From NCBI GenBank assembly GCA_041521345.1, contig JBGOHB010000014.1: a DNA stretch of 64,000 nucleotides. The stretch is one strand, 5' to 3'. The translations under genes and the position numbers were made by a program. This DNA comes from Virgibacillus_N oceani_A (GTDB lineage: Bacteria > Bacillota > Bacilli > Bacillales > Amphibacillaceae). The first letter of the stretch is position 1. Every line of letters begins with the position of its first letter. This document shows positions 26,666 through 35,868 of this stretch, piece by piece. A model generated the notes under the pieces. It was given only the letters and a program-made list of their open reading frames with translations, searched no databases and was not told the DNA's origin.

Positions 26666-27367
26666 CTAGATGTATTGAGAAAGTTTGAACTTGAAATTTT
26701 GACTATAAATAATTTCGATACGTTCTATTTCAATGTTACTCTCTGTCAGAACGATGCCGGAACTTCTTAATAAAGGTTGTTCTTCTGGCAATTCAAATCG
26801 ATCACGTATGAGGGGCGTGCTTATTATAGGTTCAATGTTTAAATTTGCATAATGTGGATATATGTTATAGGTTTCCCGCATTAATTTATATAGAGATGTG
26901 GAGGAAAAATTATTATCTTCTATATTAGGGAATATTTTCAAAGGTAAATGTGAAGTATCAATGGTCATCCAAGTAGTTGTTTCCTCCGATTTTAATCCTC
27001 GTAAACGAACCAGCTTCAAAAAGTGATCGCCATCTTTTGCATAGGTTTCTTTTTCCAATACTTTGGTGATTGGCTTTTGATTTTGCCTGCGGGCTAAATC
27101 CGAAAACCCTTGAAAATTCCAAACTGTATCCTTTGTTTCACGAAGCCTAACATAGGTTCCCTTGCCATGAACCTGTTGAACAAGCCCTTCCTTATTGAGT
27201 TCAGCTAATGCTTTTCGGATCGTTGTTCTAGTGATTTGATATTTCTTCATGAGTTGCGTTTCAGACGGAAGCATGTCCATTTCCTTGAAAACACCACTAA
27301 GAATTTGCGACCTGAGTATACGTTTTAATTGAACATATAGTGGAATAATATCATTTTTATTTAGCAT
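26666..27367 (-). CDS. GntR/HutC-family transcriptional regulator (YegW-like)
   Basis: A 233-residue regulator. N-terminal winged HTH with the GntR signature (MLPSETQLMKKYQITRTTIR, then GLVQQVHGKGTYV), C-terminal UTRA ligand-binding domain (about 90-230). It starts at ATG 27367 with AGGAGACC upstream and lies directly upstream of the operon it likely controls, on the same strand. HutC-type regulators usually repress and are released by a pathway metabolite. The E. coli counterpart by gene order is YegW. Confidence 0.85.
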   Translation of the reverse strand: MLNKNDIIPLYVQLKRILRSQILSGVFKEMDMLPSETQLMKKYQITRTTIRKALAELNKEGLVQQVHGKGTYVRLRETKDTVWNFQGFSDLARRQNQKPITKVLEKETYAKDGDHFLKLVRLRGLKSEETTTWMTIDTSHLPLKIFPNIEDNNFSSTSLYKLMRETYNIYPHYANLNIEPIISTPLIRDRFELPEEQPLLRSSGIVLTESNIEIERIEIIYSQNFKFKLSQYI

Positions 27368-28111
27368 AATGGTCTCCTGTAGTTTACTTTTTCTTCAATT
27401 AACTGCTAAATGTATGTACTTTTTCCAGTGTGCAGCAGTTGTTAAAAATTACAGCTATGATTCCAGCTTCTTGCAGTATTTCTATTCACGTGTCTTAGAC
27501 ATAAGTAATCAAATATTCATCCGATACCGCAGCTGAAGAAAAATAAGACTTTAATAATTAAGTATAACATATTTCACTTGAATGCTGGACAGATTAATTC
27601 CATCTTTTTGGTAAACTTGATAATCTCTGTGTTGCTTTTGGTTCGTAAATAACCCAGCTGTTTTTTTTACGACTCCACACAAGCGATTCATTATGTCGGA
27701 TATTCCTACTTATATCGCCGTTTTATTATTGAGGATGATGGGGAAGCAGGGTGTTTTAACGTGGAGGAGGATGGAGCAGGAGCATAATCAAGAGAATTCA
27801 CTTCACCACGAAATGTTGATGAAGAAGTGGAAAAAATTTGGGACAGTAAGCTAGATATCCATCTAATTTGTTGTTTCACATTAAATGAAATACAAAAGGT
27901 GAATTTAGTAATTATCACCAATAATTAAGATGATAAAGTTTGTACCCTTATATTAGTAAGGATTATTAATAATTATTTAGCATTTTGCAATATTTAATAT
28001 TGACATCATGAAGTTAATTTGCTAAGTTATAAAAAAGCTTAGAAAGAATTGAAACTAAAAATAATAATTATATTTTTTATGGTAGGTGAATTGATGGTTT
28101 ATTCAACAATA
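27368..28111. other. Intergenic region without recognisable gene
   Basis: About 740 bases between a minus-strand regulator and a plus-strand amidohydrolase. Short coding-like pieces (for example near 27700-27920) have no start signal and match no family I recognise. The 15-mer AGCTAGATATCCATC at 27849-27863 recurs at 32654-32668, so both spacers may hold debris of the same origin. Both promoters must lie here, but I see no convincing -35/-10 pair. Confidence 0.4.
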
Positions 28112-28125
28112 TGAAAGCGATTTAA
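28112..28125 (+). promoter_or_regulatory. cre-like site upstream of the amidohydrolase
   Basis: TGAAAGCGATTTAA fits the CcpA consensus TGWNANCGNTNWCA with one mismatch (A for C near the end) and lies 30 bases before the amidohydrolase start. This position fits catabolite repression of the amidohydrolase/TAXI genes. Confidence 0.4.
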
Positions 28126-28154
28126 TAATATTATAGTGCAGGAGGTAAATAGAG

Positions 28155-29354
28155 ATGATAAAAGCTTTTTATAATGCAAATATTATTATTGGTGAAAATA
28201 AAGATGTAATAAACAATGGTAAAGGCTACATTATATTTAACAATGATAATGGTAAAATAATCGAGGTTGGTGAAAACTTTGAAGAGAAAGCAAGTAATCT
28301 AGTATACGATGAGACTTTTAATTTAAAAGGAAATTGGGTTTTACCTGGTTTAATAAATGGTCATGTTCATATTATGCGAAATGGGAGTGCACACCCTGAT
28401 GCGCTAATAAAAAATGAAAGTATGGAAATGATTACGCTTCATGCATTAAAAAATGCTAAGGAGCATTTAAATATAGGTGTAACATCGATTCGAGATTTGG
28501 GGTCTACGGGTTTCACAACATTAGCAGTGAGGGATGCTGTTAAAACTGGTTTATTTGAGGCGCCAAATATCTCCAGTTGCGGAACACCTCTCATCATGAC
28601 TGGAGGTCATTTTAGAACTGGAAAAGAAGTTGATGGTGAAGTTGAGGTTCGAAAAGGAACACGTCAATTATTGAAAGATGGGGTAGATGTAGTGAAATTA
28701 TTTGCTACAGGAGGGATATATTCTGAAGGTGAAGAACCTGGCTCCCCACAGTTAACTAAAGAAGAGATTCAGGTAGCAGTAGAAGAAGCACATAAAAAAA
28801 ATATACCAGTTGCATGTCACGCACAAGGTTTGACTGGAATATATAATTGTTTACATGCCGGCGTAGATACTGTTGAGCATGCTATCTATGCAGATGAAAA
28901 GGCTTTAGAGTTATTTGTAACACAAGGTACTTTTTTAGTTCCTACTATGGTAGCAATGGTGCGTATAGCTGAAGGTAAAGAATTAGGAATACCGGAGTAT
29001 GCCGTAGAGAAGGCAAAAATTGTCGTTGAGACCCACTTTAGTATGTTAGAAAAAGCTGTTGAATATGGAGTTAAAATTGCGACTGGAACTGACGCTGGTT
29101 CTCCATGCAATCCACCCGAAGACATCTTCAAGGAATTTGAAATAATGAAACAAGCTGGAATGTCAGAATTGGATGTTATAGAAGCATCTACTTCTGTAGC
29201 AGCAGATGCTATAAATTTAAAAAACCGTGGAGTTCTTAAAACTGGTGCTTACGCTGACATGTTAGTTGTTAAGTCAAATCCATTGGACGATGTTGAGAAT
29301 TTAAAAGAACAAAACATGGTAATAAAAAATGGAGAAATTATTAAGAACAACTAA
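28155..29354 (+). CDS. Metal-dependent amidohydrolase (imidazolonepropionase/Xaa-Pro dipeptidase-like)
   Basis: Amidohydrolase-superfamily barrel enzyme of 399 residues. Expected metal-site motifs are all present: NGHVHIM (HxH), DVVKLFATGG (carboxylated Lys candidate), VACHAQG (His), VEHAIY (His) and TGTDAGSP (Asp). It resembles the subgroup of imidazolonepropionase and Xaa-Pro dipeptidases that act on cyclic amides or N-acyl amino acids. Start ATG 28155 with AGGAGG 9 bases upstream. It precedes a TAXI-TRAP transporter by 18 bases, so the enzyme probably hydrolyses the imported solute. No signal peptide, so cytoplasmic. Confidence 0.85.
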   Translation: MIKAFYNANIIIGENKDVINNGKGYIIFNNDNGKIIEVGENFEEKASNLVYDETFNLKGNWVLPGLINGHVHIMRNGSAHPDALIKNESMEMITLHALKNAKEHLNIGVTSIRDLGSTGFTTLAVRDAVKTGLFEAPNISSCGTPLIMTGGHFRTGKEVDGEVEVRKGTRQLLKDGVDVVKLFATGGIYSEGEEPGSPQLTKEEIQVAVEEAHKKNIPVACHAQGLTGIYNCLHAGVDTVEHAIYADEKALELFVTQGTFLVPTMVAMVRIAEGKELGIPEYAVEKAKIVVETHFSMLEKAVEYGVKIATGTDAGSPCNPPEDIFKEFEIMKQAGMSELDVIEASTSVAADAINLKNRGVLKTGAYADMLVVKSNPLDDVENLKEQNMVIKNGEIIKNN

Positions 29355-29372
29355 ATTTAAAGGAGAATTTAA

Positions 29373-30389
29373 ATGAAAACCTTAAAGTTCAGTATATTTT
29401 TTCTTGTTCTAGTTATTTTGCTAAGTGCATGTAATCAAGAATCGGGCGAGGAAGGAAGTAATGGCGGAGGTAATGAAACACTTACTTGGGGATCAGCATC
29501 TTTAGGTTCACAGGGCTATGTCATTATTGAAGCTTTAGCCTCTACTGCAAATAATTATGTCGATGATTTTAGAAATTCAACTATTTCAACTGCAGGCGGT
29601 GCAGAAAACATCGTATTACTTAACCAGGAAGAAATTCAAATGGGACAGGCTACTAGTGATGTATTATATGCAGCTACAAAAGGAATAGAACCTTTTCAGG
29701 AACAAACGGAATTCAGTCAGGTTTTTGCCTATGGTTATTGGTCTCTGCCGATATTAGTGCCAATGGATTCAGATATTCAATCTATTGAAGATCTTAAAGG
29801 AAAAAGATTAAATGTTGGTACAACAGGTGGCTCTTCATCTATTATTGCCAATGCGGTTTTAGGAGAAGAAGGGTACGATATTATCGATGAGATAAATTTA
29901 GAACACTTAAACTATCAGGAAGCAGCAGATGCTTTAAATGCTGGTCAAATTGATGCTTCTGTTTTATTCCATATGGCTGGTAATTTAGTTGCAGCTCCTT
30001 TCCAAGAATTAGCTCAGTCCATGGGTCTTAGACCATTAGAATTTGACAGAAACATTTTAGAAACAGTGACCGAAAATAATGAAGGATTAAGTATTGAAAC
30101 AGCTTTAGAGGATACATTTGATTTTTATACAGAGGATGTGGAAGCACCTGGGATGACAGGTATGCTTGTAACAAGCCCGGACACTGATGAAGATATAGTT
30201 TATGAGTTAGTGAAAGTATTATATGAAAATGAGGAAGAAGTTCGCAATATAAGTCCTGAATTGAATATATTTGAACTAGATTATGCTGTTGAAGGTTTGG
30301 TGAAAGAGTATCCAGTTCACCCAGGTGCAGCAAAATACTTTCAAGAAGAAGGTATATGGGAAGATGACATGGTAATTAGTGATGACTAA
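29373..30389 (+). CDS. TAXI-family TRAP solute-binding lipoprotein
   Basis: Binding lipoprotein of 338 residues of the TAXI class. Signal peptide with lipobox LSAC (Cys20), acidic/glycine linker, then typical TAXI elements: TWGSASLGSQGY, DFRNSTISTAGGAENI and LKGKRLNVGTTGGSS. TAXI proteins bind glutamate-like or other organic anions and pair with a fused 4TM-12TM permease, which is the next gene. AAAGGAG precedes the ATG. Confidence 0.9.
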   Translation: MKTLKFSIFFLVLVILLSACNQESGEEGSNGGGNETLTWGSASLGSQGYVIIEALASTANNYVDDFRNSTISTAGGAENIVLLNQEEIQMGQATSDVLYAATKGIEPFQEQTEFSQVFAYGYWSLPILVPMDSDIQSIEDLKGKRLNVGTTGGSSSIIANAVLGEEGYDIIDEINLEHLNYQEAADALNAGQIDASVLFHMAGNLVAAPFQELAQSMGLRPLEFDRNILETVTENNEGLSIETALEDTFDFYTEDVEAPGMTGMLVTSPDTDEDIVYELVKVLYENEEEVRNISPELNIFELDYAVEGLVKEYPVHPGAAKYFQEEGIWEDDMVISDD

Positions 30390-30418
30390 AAATAAGGAGG
30401 AACCCTCCTCCTTATTTT
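30389..30418 (+). terminator. Intercistronic hairpin between TAXI binding protein and permease
   Basis: AAAATAAGGAGG (30389-30400) pairs perfectly with CCTCCTTATTTT (30407-30418) around a 6-base loop and ends in four T. It sits immediately after the binding-protein stop and before the permease ribosome-binding site. A partial terminator or 3' stabiliser here would give more binding protein than permease. Confidence 0.65.
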
Positions 30419-30435
30419 AGAAAGGAGCATACTAG

Positions 30436-32352
30436 GTGAATAAGAATAGATTTAAATTAAACTTTGGGTTGATTATCACAATAATCGCTGTGATTGCTAG
30501 TTTATACCATATATTTTCCACCCAATGGCTGGTTGTTTCACTTGACGAACATAAAGTGCTTCATATCACTTTTGGTTTAGTTATTGTTTACTTGCTTTCT
30601 CTTCAGAAAGTAGAAGGAAAAGCAATTCTGTTCAAAAGGATATTAAGAACTGGATTATTAATAATTGCTATTGGCGCTTCAGCTTTTATCTTTATTAACT
30701 ACGAATCTATATCAACTAATATTGGACTTCCTAGTACTTCGGATACTATTGTTGGGTTTATTTTAGTAGTAATGGTTCTAGAAGCAACACGTAGGGCGTG
30801 GGGATTTATTATACCCTCTATTGTACTAATTGCTATGTTATATGGATTCTTCGGTCAATATATGCCAGGCATACTTTATCATTCTGGCCTATCATTTGAA
30901 CGTTTAATTGCTTATGCAAGTACAAATTTCCAAGGAATTTATGGATCATTTACCGGTATTGGGGCTAGAGAAGTCTTTATGTTTGTTTTATTAGGAACTA
31001 CACTGCAGGCAGCGGGCGCTACCAACTTTTTTATGAGAATTGCCCAAGGTGTAGGGGGGCGTTTTCGGTCAGGTCCAGCACAGGCTGCTGTGATTTCTAG
31101 TGCTTTTATGGGTTCAGTTTCCGGTAATATTTCTACCAATGTTGCAACAACTGGATCCATTACTATTCCAATGATGAACAAGAAAGGTTTGAGTAGAGAA
31201 TACGCGGGGGCAGTTGAAGCAGTAGCATCTACCGGTGGCCAAATAATGCCGCCTGTAATGGGGGCAGCAGCCTTTCTAATGGCTACAAACCTCGGCGTCT
31301 CCTATGCTGAAATTCTTATTGCAGCATTATTGCCAGCTTTAATTTATTACTTATATTTGGCTGTAAGTATACAGGTTAGAGCGGTTAAAGTAAACATTTC
31401 AATGAAAAGTGAAGAAAAGGTAAATACTTTGCAGGCTTTAAAAGAAGATGGATATTTAATGATATCTTTAATTGTTTTAGTATTAGCATTATATTTAAGG
31501 GTCCCAGTTACCCTGGCTGCACTTTATGCCATTTTATCACTGTTTATACTAGTATGTATTAAAAAGATTATCGTCCATAATAATTTAAAAGTATTTGCTC
31601 AAGATATGGGATCGTTCTTGGTAGAATCTTTAAAGTCGGGTGCAATAAATGGGACAAAATTGGGTTTAATGATGGCTAGTTTAGGTATAATGATTGAATT
31701 GTTTGTTGTCACTGGCTTTGCCCAAAGAATGTCATTCCAGATGATTGACATAGCTGGAGGCTACTTGCCTCTATTACTGATTTTAGTTGCCATCACGTGT
31801 TTAATATTCGGTTTGGGAATGCCTACTACCGGCGCTTATTTAACAGTCGCTTTATTAGCAGCGCCAGCGATGGTTAACTTTGGTATTCCGGCTATGGTTG
31901 CGCATTTTTATGTTTTTTATTTTGCATTAATGGCTGCTGTCACTCCACCTGTGGGTATCGGCGCTATTGTCGCAACAGGTATATCGGGTGGTAACTATTT
32001 AAAAACAGCATTGCATGCCACTAAGCTTGCACTTCCAGGTTTTCTATTACCAATCTTTTTTGTTTATAGGCCTGAACTATTATTTGTAGATGCAAATTTA
32101 TTTGAGGCAATTTTTGCAGCTGTTGCAACTTTAGCTGGGTTAATAGCAATTAGTGCCTTAATTGAATGGCATTTTGTGGATAAAATAAGGATTTGGCAGG
32201 CATTGCTTCTGTTGATTGCCTCCTCATTATTATTATTTCCTGAAGTTATGACATCACTTATTGGCTTATTGGTGTTTGGTGCAGTGATATTTATTCAGTA
32301 TAAACAAAAACAAAGTAATATAGGCTTAAGTTCAGTTAATCAGAGCAGTTAA
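30436..32352 (+). CDS. TRAP transporter fused 4TM/12TM permease
   Basis: A 638-residue permease in which DctQ- and DctM-like parts are fused, as is normal for TAXI systems. N-terminal membrane segments (about 10-135) are followed by the large domain with MGSVSGNISTNVATTGSIT, GGQIMPPVMGAAAF and the C-terminal TPPVGIGAIVATG. Start is GTG at 30436, 8 bases after AAAGGAG. It moves the solute captured by the preceding lipoprotein into the cell with co-transported cation. Confidence 0.9.
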   Translation: MNKNRFKLNFGLIITIIAVIASLYHIFSTQWLVVSLDEHKVLHITFGLVIVYLLSLQKVEGKAILFKRILRTGLLIIAIGASAFIFINYESISTNIGLPSTSDTIVGFILVVMVLEATRRAWGFIIPSIVLIAMLYGFFGQYMPGILYHSGLSFERLIAYASTNFQGIYGSFTGIGAREVFMFVLLGTTLQAAGATNFFMRIAQGVGGRFRSGPAQAAVISSAFMGSVSGNISTNVATTGSITIPMMNKKGLSREYAGAVEAVASTGGQIMPPVMGAAAFLMATNLGVSYAEILIAALLPALIYYLYLAVSIQVRAVKVNISMKSEEKVNTLQALKEDGYLMISLIVLVLALYLRVPVTLAALYAILSLFILVCIKKIIVHNNLKVFAQDMGSFLVESLKSGAINGTKLGLMMASLGIMIELFVVTGFAQRMSFQMIDIAGGYLPLLLILVAITCLIFGLGMPTTGAYLTVALLAAPAMVNFGIPAMVAHFYVFYFALMAAVTPPVGIGAIVATGISGGNYLKTALHATKLALPGFLLPIFFVYRPELLFVDANLFEAIFAAVATLAGLIAISALIEWHFVDKIRIWQALLLLIASSLLLFPEVMTSLIGLLVFGAVIFIQYKQKQSNIGLSSVNQSS

Positions 32353-32370
32353 TAAGGTAGGTAAATTAAG

Positions 32371-32410
32371 GGCTCCCAAAAGGTATGATAACCAACTTTT
32401 GGTGGTGCCT
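32371..32410 (+). terminator. Probable terminator of the TAXI operon
   Basis: CCAAAAG (32376-32382) pairs with CTTTTGG (32396-32402); GGC at 32371-32373 and GCC at 32407-32409 can extend the stem with an internal bulge, and TTTT follows. Confidence 0.55.
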
Positions 32411-32839
32411 TTTCTATCTACCTAATTAGAGGAATGGTTACATCTAATTTGAGAATCTCTGATTACCGGGTTCAATTTACTAGTGGAGAAGTTGTTGCTC
32501 GGGGGAAGGCCTTGCCTTTGGCCACAGTGGGCATCATGTCCCTATAGTAGAGTCACCAAGTCTTTTGGCTAAAAAAATTCCATCGATTCTACCCATCTTG
32601 ATTCAAAAAAGATCAAATTAACTGTCTATTGCCTAACAAGCGTTTACTATTAAAGCTAGATATCCATCCATGTAATAACTCCCTTACCCCCAATAGCTGT
32701 TCTTTATTTATACTGAAAAAGTAAAACAAGACATGGGAAAGATTGGGGGCGACGAAGCCTCCTTCATGTACGTCTTGATGCAAAAATTTCTACATAGATT
32801 CAGTTAAAATGTTATTGTCCTTTGTGTACAAAAGCTCTA
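32411..32839. other. Intergenic region with unassigned coding-like debris
   Basis: No gene with a start signal. One frame near 32510-32620 reads GLAFGHSGHHVPIVES followed by SLLAKKIPSILP, which looks like the tail of an enzyme but is too short and broken to assign. The repeated 15-mer noted at 27849 is at 32654-32668. Confidence 0.35.
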
Positions 32840-33135
32840 CTATTCCTCTGCTACACGTGGTAGTGGATTTAGCGACAGAAGCATCTCTAATCCACTCATC
32901 TCAGGCAGCCGTTTAATGAAATTTTTCATCTCTTTCTTTGTACCGAAGCTGAAAGCTGGATCGGGGAAGAAGGATTCTTCATCCTGTGCCAATAAGCGTA
33001 ATATAACCCCCCATCATTTTCTTCCGAGAGCATGGCAACACCCAACTCCTGGTTTTCTGGTGAAAAAACGGTTGTTTCCACTTTTATGTGATGAAGTGTA
33101 CCCTCGGCAAAACGTACTTTCTTTTCCGAATTCAT
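32840..33135 (-). pseudogene. Frameshifted small protein of unknown function
   Basis: A minus-strand reading frame starts at ATG 33135 with a good AAAGGAG site and reads MNSEKKVRFAEGTLHHIK, then runs out of frame near 32970. The next frame continues sensibly with SFFPDPAFSFGTKKEMKNF and LPEMSGLEMLLSLNPLPRV to a TAG at 32840. Joined, they give a polar protein of roughly 95-100 residues. I do not recognise the family. The frame change indicates recent decay. Confidence 0.5.
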
Positions 33136-33176
33136 TGCATCTCCTTTCAAAATTCTTTTGATACAATAGCTTGACT

Positions 33177-33480
33177 CTAATTCTTGGAAGCTCTATAACC
33201 GGCATTATCGGCTTCCACGGTGGAATAAAACCACTGGACGACATTGGTTGGCGGTCAGAATAAGTGCTGCCAGTAACATGATAGATTCCACTTTCACTGC
33301 CTTTAATGTCGTAAGCCGCACCCTCGGTTTCATTGGCATCATAGCTTGTAGCATTGACTACCGTGCTGTTTTCTGAAGTGATTGAATTGACAGAGTTGCT
33401 TTCCGAAGTAGTGGTATTATCACTGCTGATTGAAGCGCTTGTACTGCTGGCGCTGAATGGATGTAAGTTTTTCTTTTGGT
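33177..33480 (-). pseudogene. C-terminal remnant of a secreted 'sunset'-type domain protein
   Basis: A serine/threonine/asparagine-rich linker (HPFSASSTSASISSDNTTTS and similar) leads into DIKGSESGIYHVTGSTYS, then after a frameshift into VVQWFYSTVEADNAGYRASK before a stop at 33177. IYHVPG...TNPVxWFCS-EEAxxAGYRxSK is the pattern of the small C-terminal domain found on Bacillales/Lactobacillales surface proteins and nucleases. The N-terminal part is gone and no start remains. Confidence 0.6.
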
Positions 33481-33657
33481 AGTGTCAAACTGATTCCAAG
33501 AGACTACGTCTATGCTGAAGAAGGGCATTGTCTTTTCAAAAGAACCACTTCTAAAAAAAGTGCATGATAAGTAGTCCCTCCTAATTTGAGAGAGCGACTA
33601 TAAAAATGAGTCTGAATTACTAAGAAAAAGAAAGAGAACCTTCGTTTATCTTGCCAA

Positions 33658-34545
33658 TTAAATCCTAAAATTAATCCTCTGTATCAACTCAATGAACAGT
33701 TTAACAACTGGTATAGCATAATCAGTATTCCAAGCAAGTGCTGTTACTTTTTTATGTTGCTGTTTAAGGTGGACATATCGTACGTTTTCATGGATGATCT
33801 TTTTGGTGGACGCTGGTACAAAAGCAATTCCCAGTTCGGATGCAACCAATGAAACTAAGGTTTGTTGCTCCTGTGCAGTTTGTGTAATATTAGGATAGAA
33901 TCCTCCCTTATAACAAAGAGAAATCACGGAATTATAGTACCCTTTTCCCGATGATTCTGGTGTCATTATAATTTTTTCGTTAGCAAACTTTTTTATATCC
34001 ACAGGCTCTTTTTGGTTAGCTAAAGGGTGTAGCTTTGGCAGGCATGCGACAAATGTTTCTTCCCGTACTGGGAAATAGGAAATCTTTTCATTTTCGATTG
34101 GGGGGACTAATAAGCCCACATCGATTGATCCATTTAATAAAGATTTAACTTGTTCATCTGTTGTTAATTGTCTAACGTTTAATGTTATATCAGGATATTG
34201 AGAGCGAATTTCTTTAATTATCTTAGGTAGCAAATCATACACAACAGATCCTCCAAATCCTATCGTTATAGATCCTGTTTCTCCATTATGTATTTTCTTC
34301 ACTGCTTTTACATCTCTATCAATCATCGCCAAGGTCTTTTTTGCTGTTTCAAAGAAATGTTTTCCTGCTTCTGTTAATCTTACCTCTCTGTTGGTTCTAA
34401 ACAATAACTGAACACCGAGTTCTTCCTCCAGTTGTTTAATTTGCTTGCTTAAGGGCGGTTGAGAGATATTTAATTTTTTAGCAGCCATACTGAAGTTAAG
34501 ATGTGTAGCAACTGTAATAAAATAACGCAGCTGTCGTAGTTCCAT
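33658..34545 (-). CDS. LysR-family transcriptional regulator
   Basis: A 295-residue LysR regulator. HTH at 1-60 (LRQLRYFITVATHLNFSMAA, KKLNISQPPLSKQIKQLE) and a periplasmic-binding-like effector domain from about 90. It is divergent from the M24 peptidase and YfcC-permease genes, which LysR proteins of this arrangement normally activate. Both targets are interrupted, so the regulator may now be without function. ATG 34545 follows GGAGGTAAT. Confidence 0.87.
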   Translation of the reverse strand: MELRQLRYFITVATHLNFSMAAKKLNISQPPLSKQIKQLEEELGVQLLFRTNREVRLTEAGKHFFETAKKTLAMIDRDVKAVKKIHNGETGSITIGFGGSVVYDLLPKIIKEIRSQYPDITLNVRQLTTDEQVKSLLNGSIDVGLLVPPIENEKISYFPVREETFVACLPKLHPLANQKEPVDIKKFANEKIIMTPESSGKGYYNSVISLCYKGGFYPNITQTAQEQQTLVSLVASELGIAFVPASTKKIIHENVRYVHLKQQHKKVTALAWNTDYAIPVVKLFIELIQRINFRI

Positions 34546-34590
34546 ATTACCTCCACTATTCCAAAAAGATATAAATTGTTATTAATTATA

Positions 34591-34606
34591 TATTATACAT
34601 ATAATA
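34591..34606. promoter_or_regulatory. Inverted repeat in the LysR divergent promoter region
   Basis: TATTATA CA TATAATA is a perfect inverted repeat located between the divergent LysR and M24 genes. It contains a T-N11-A type spacing often seen in LysR boxes and also a TATAAT that could serve as a -10 element. The dual reading cannot be resolved from sequence. Confidence 0.35.
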
Positions 34607-34657
34607 CATTAATTGTTAGTATTAATTCAATGAAAATTTAGCAAATGGAGTGATTAT

Positions 34658-35839
34658 ATGATTTTAGAGATAAGCAGTAAAGAGATAGAAAAAAGACAAA
34701 AACTATTTTTCGAGAAAATGCAGCAGAAAAATGCAGAGGTAGCTATTTTATTTAGTACCACAGATATATTTTACTTAACCGGATTTCAATTTAGACCTTC
34801 TGAAAGACCTATTGCTTTTTTTGTTGATGAATAATCCGAAACGCATTTGTTTGTTCCATTTATGGAAAAATCCCATGCTGAGGAGTATGCGGTTATTGAT
34901 TATGTTCACCATTATCCCGAATACCCTGGATTAAAACATCCCATGGAATACTTGAAAGAAGTACTTATTACATATGGTTTTCAAACCAAAAAAATGGGAG
35001 TAGATGCCAAAGGCTATAGTTCAGCAAAGGGTTATGAGGGACCTGTAATTACTGATCTTGTGAATGTTAAGAAGATAGTTTCGTTAAAGGGTGAAGTTGA
35101 AAGAATACGTTATATTAAGTCGTCTGATGAATTAGAATTGATAAAGGAGTCTGCCAGATGGGGAAATTTAGCTCATAATCTACTTGTGAAATATACAAAA
35201 GAGGGAACGAGAGAGATGGAAGTAGAGAGTCGAGCAACTTCTGAGGCAACAAAGGCTATGTTTGAAACACTGGGCCATAATTATAGACCTTATGGTAATC
35301 CGGCACATGCGTTTTATCGAGGTCAAATAGGGCCACATTCTGCGTTTCCGCATTCTCAAAATCAGAATGCATTATTTAAACGCGGCTATAATGTTGTATC
35401 TCAAGCAGCAGCAGATGTTTGGGGCTATAAAAGTGAGTTAGAACGTACGATGTTTATTCAGGAGGTTAGTGAGAAGCAGGAGAAGTTTTTTACCCATATG
35501 TTTAATGCACAGGAGATTGCTTTTCAAACAATCAAACCAGGAATTCCTGCTTCAAAAGTAGAAGAAGAAGTGCAACACTACTATAAAGAAAATGGGCTTA
35601 CCCAATATGTATTACATCACACCGGCCATAATATGGGTTTATTGAACCATGAAGCTCCTTTCTTTGATCTGGGTGATCATACAATCTTAGAACCGGGGAT
35701 GGTATTTTCCGTGGAACCAGGGCTGTACGTAGAGGGGTTAGGTGCTTTCCGCCATTCTGATACGATTGTCATTACGGACGATGGAATAGAAAAGGTTACG
35801 TACTATCCGAGAGATCTGGATAACTTAATCATTGGTTAA
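34658..35839 (+). pseudogene. M24-family (creatinase/Xaa-Pro peptidase-like) gene with in-frame stop
   Basis: Starting at ATG 34658 (GGAGTG upstream) the frame reads MILEISSKEIEKRQKLFFEK to a TAA at 34832-34834, then continues in the same frame to 35839, 393 codons in all. The N-terminal part is the creatinase-N domain, the rest the pita-bread fold. Of the usual metal ligands, His is present in LHHTGHNMG and Glu in FSVEPGLY, but the second Asp position reads SELERT and the last Glu position reads FRHSDT. That pattern is typical of non-canonical members such as creatinase-like and ectoine-hydrolase-like enzymes. One nonsense codon is the only lesion. Confidence 0.75.
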
Positions 35840-35868
35840 GAAGAAATTTCAAAAGGGAGTGAGTAATT

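Noticed and set aside
27849..32668. 15-mer AGCTAGATATCCATC found at 27849 and 32654
   Set aside because: Exact but short, with no flanking similarity; could be chance or shared debris, not enough to call a repeat family.
34658..35839. Assignment as ectoine hydrolase (doeA)
   Set aside because: Ligand substitutions are compatible, but no doeB, ectoine transporter or eut genes are adjacent; only the family can be stated.
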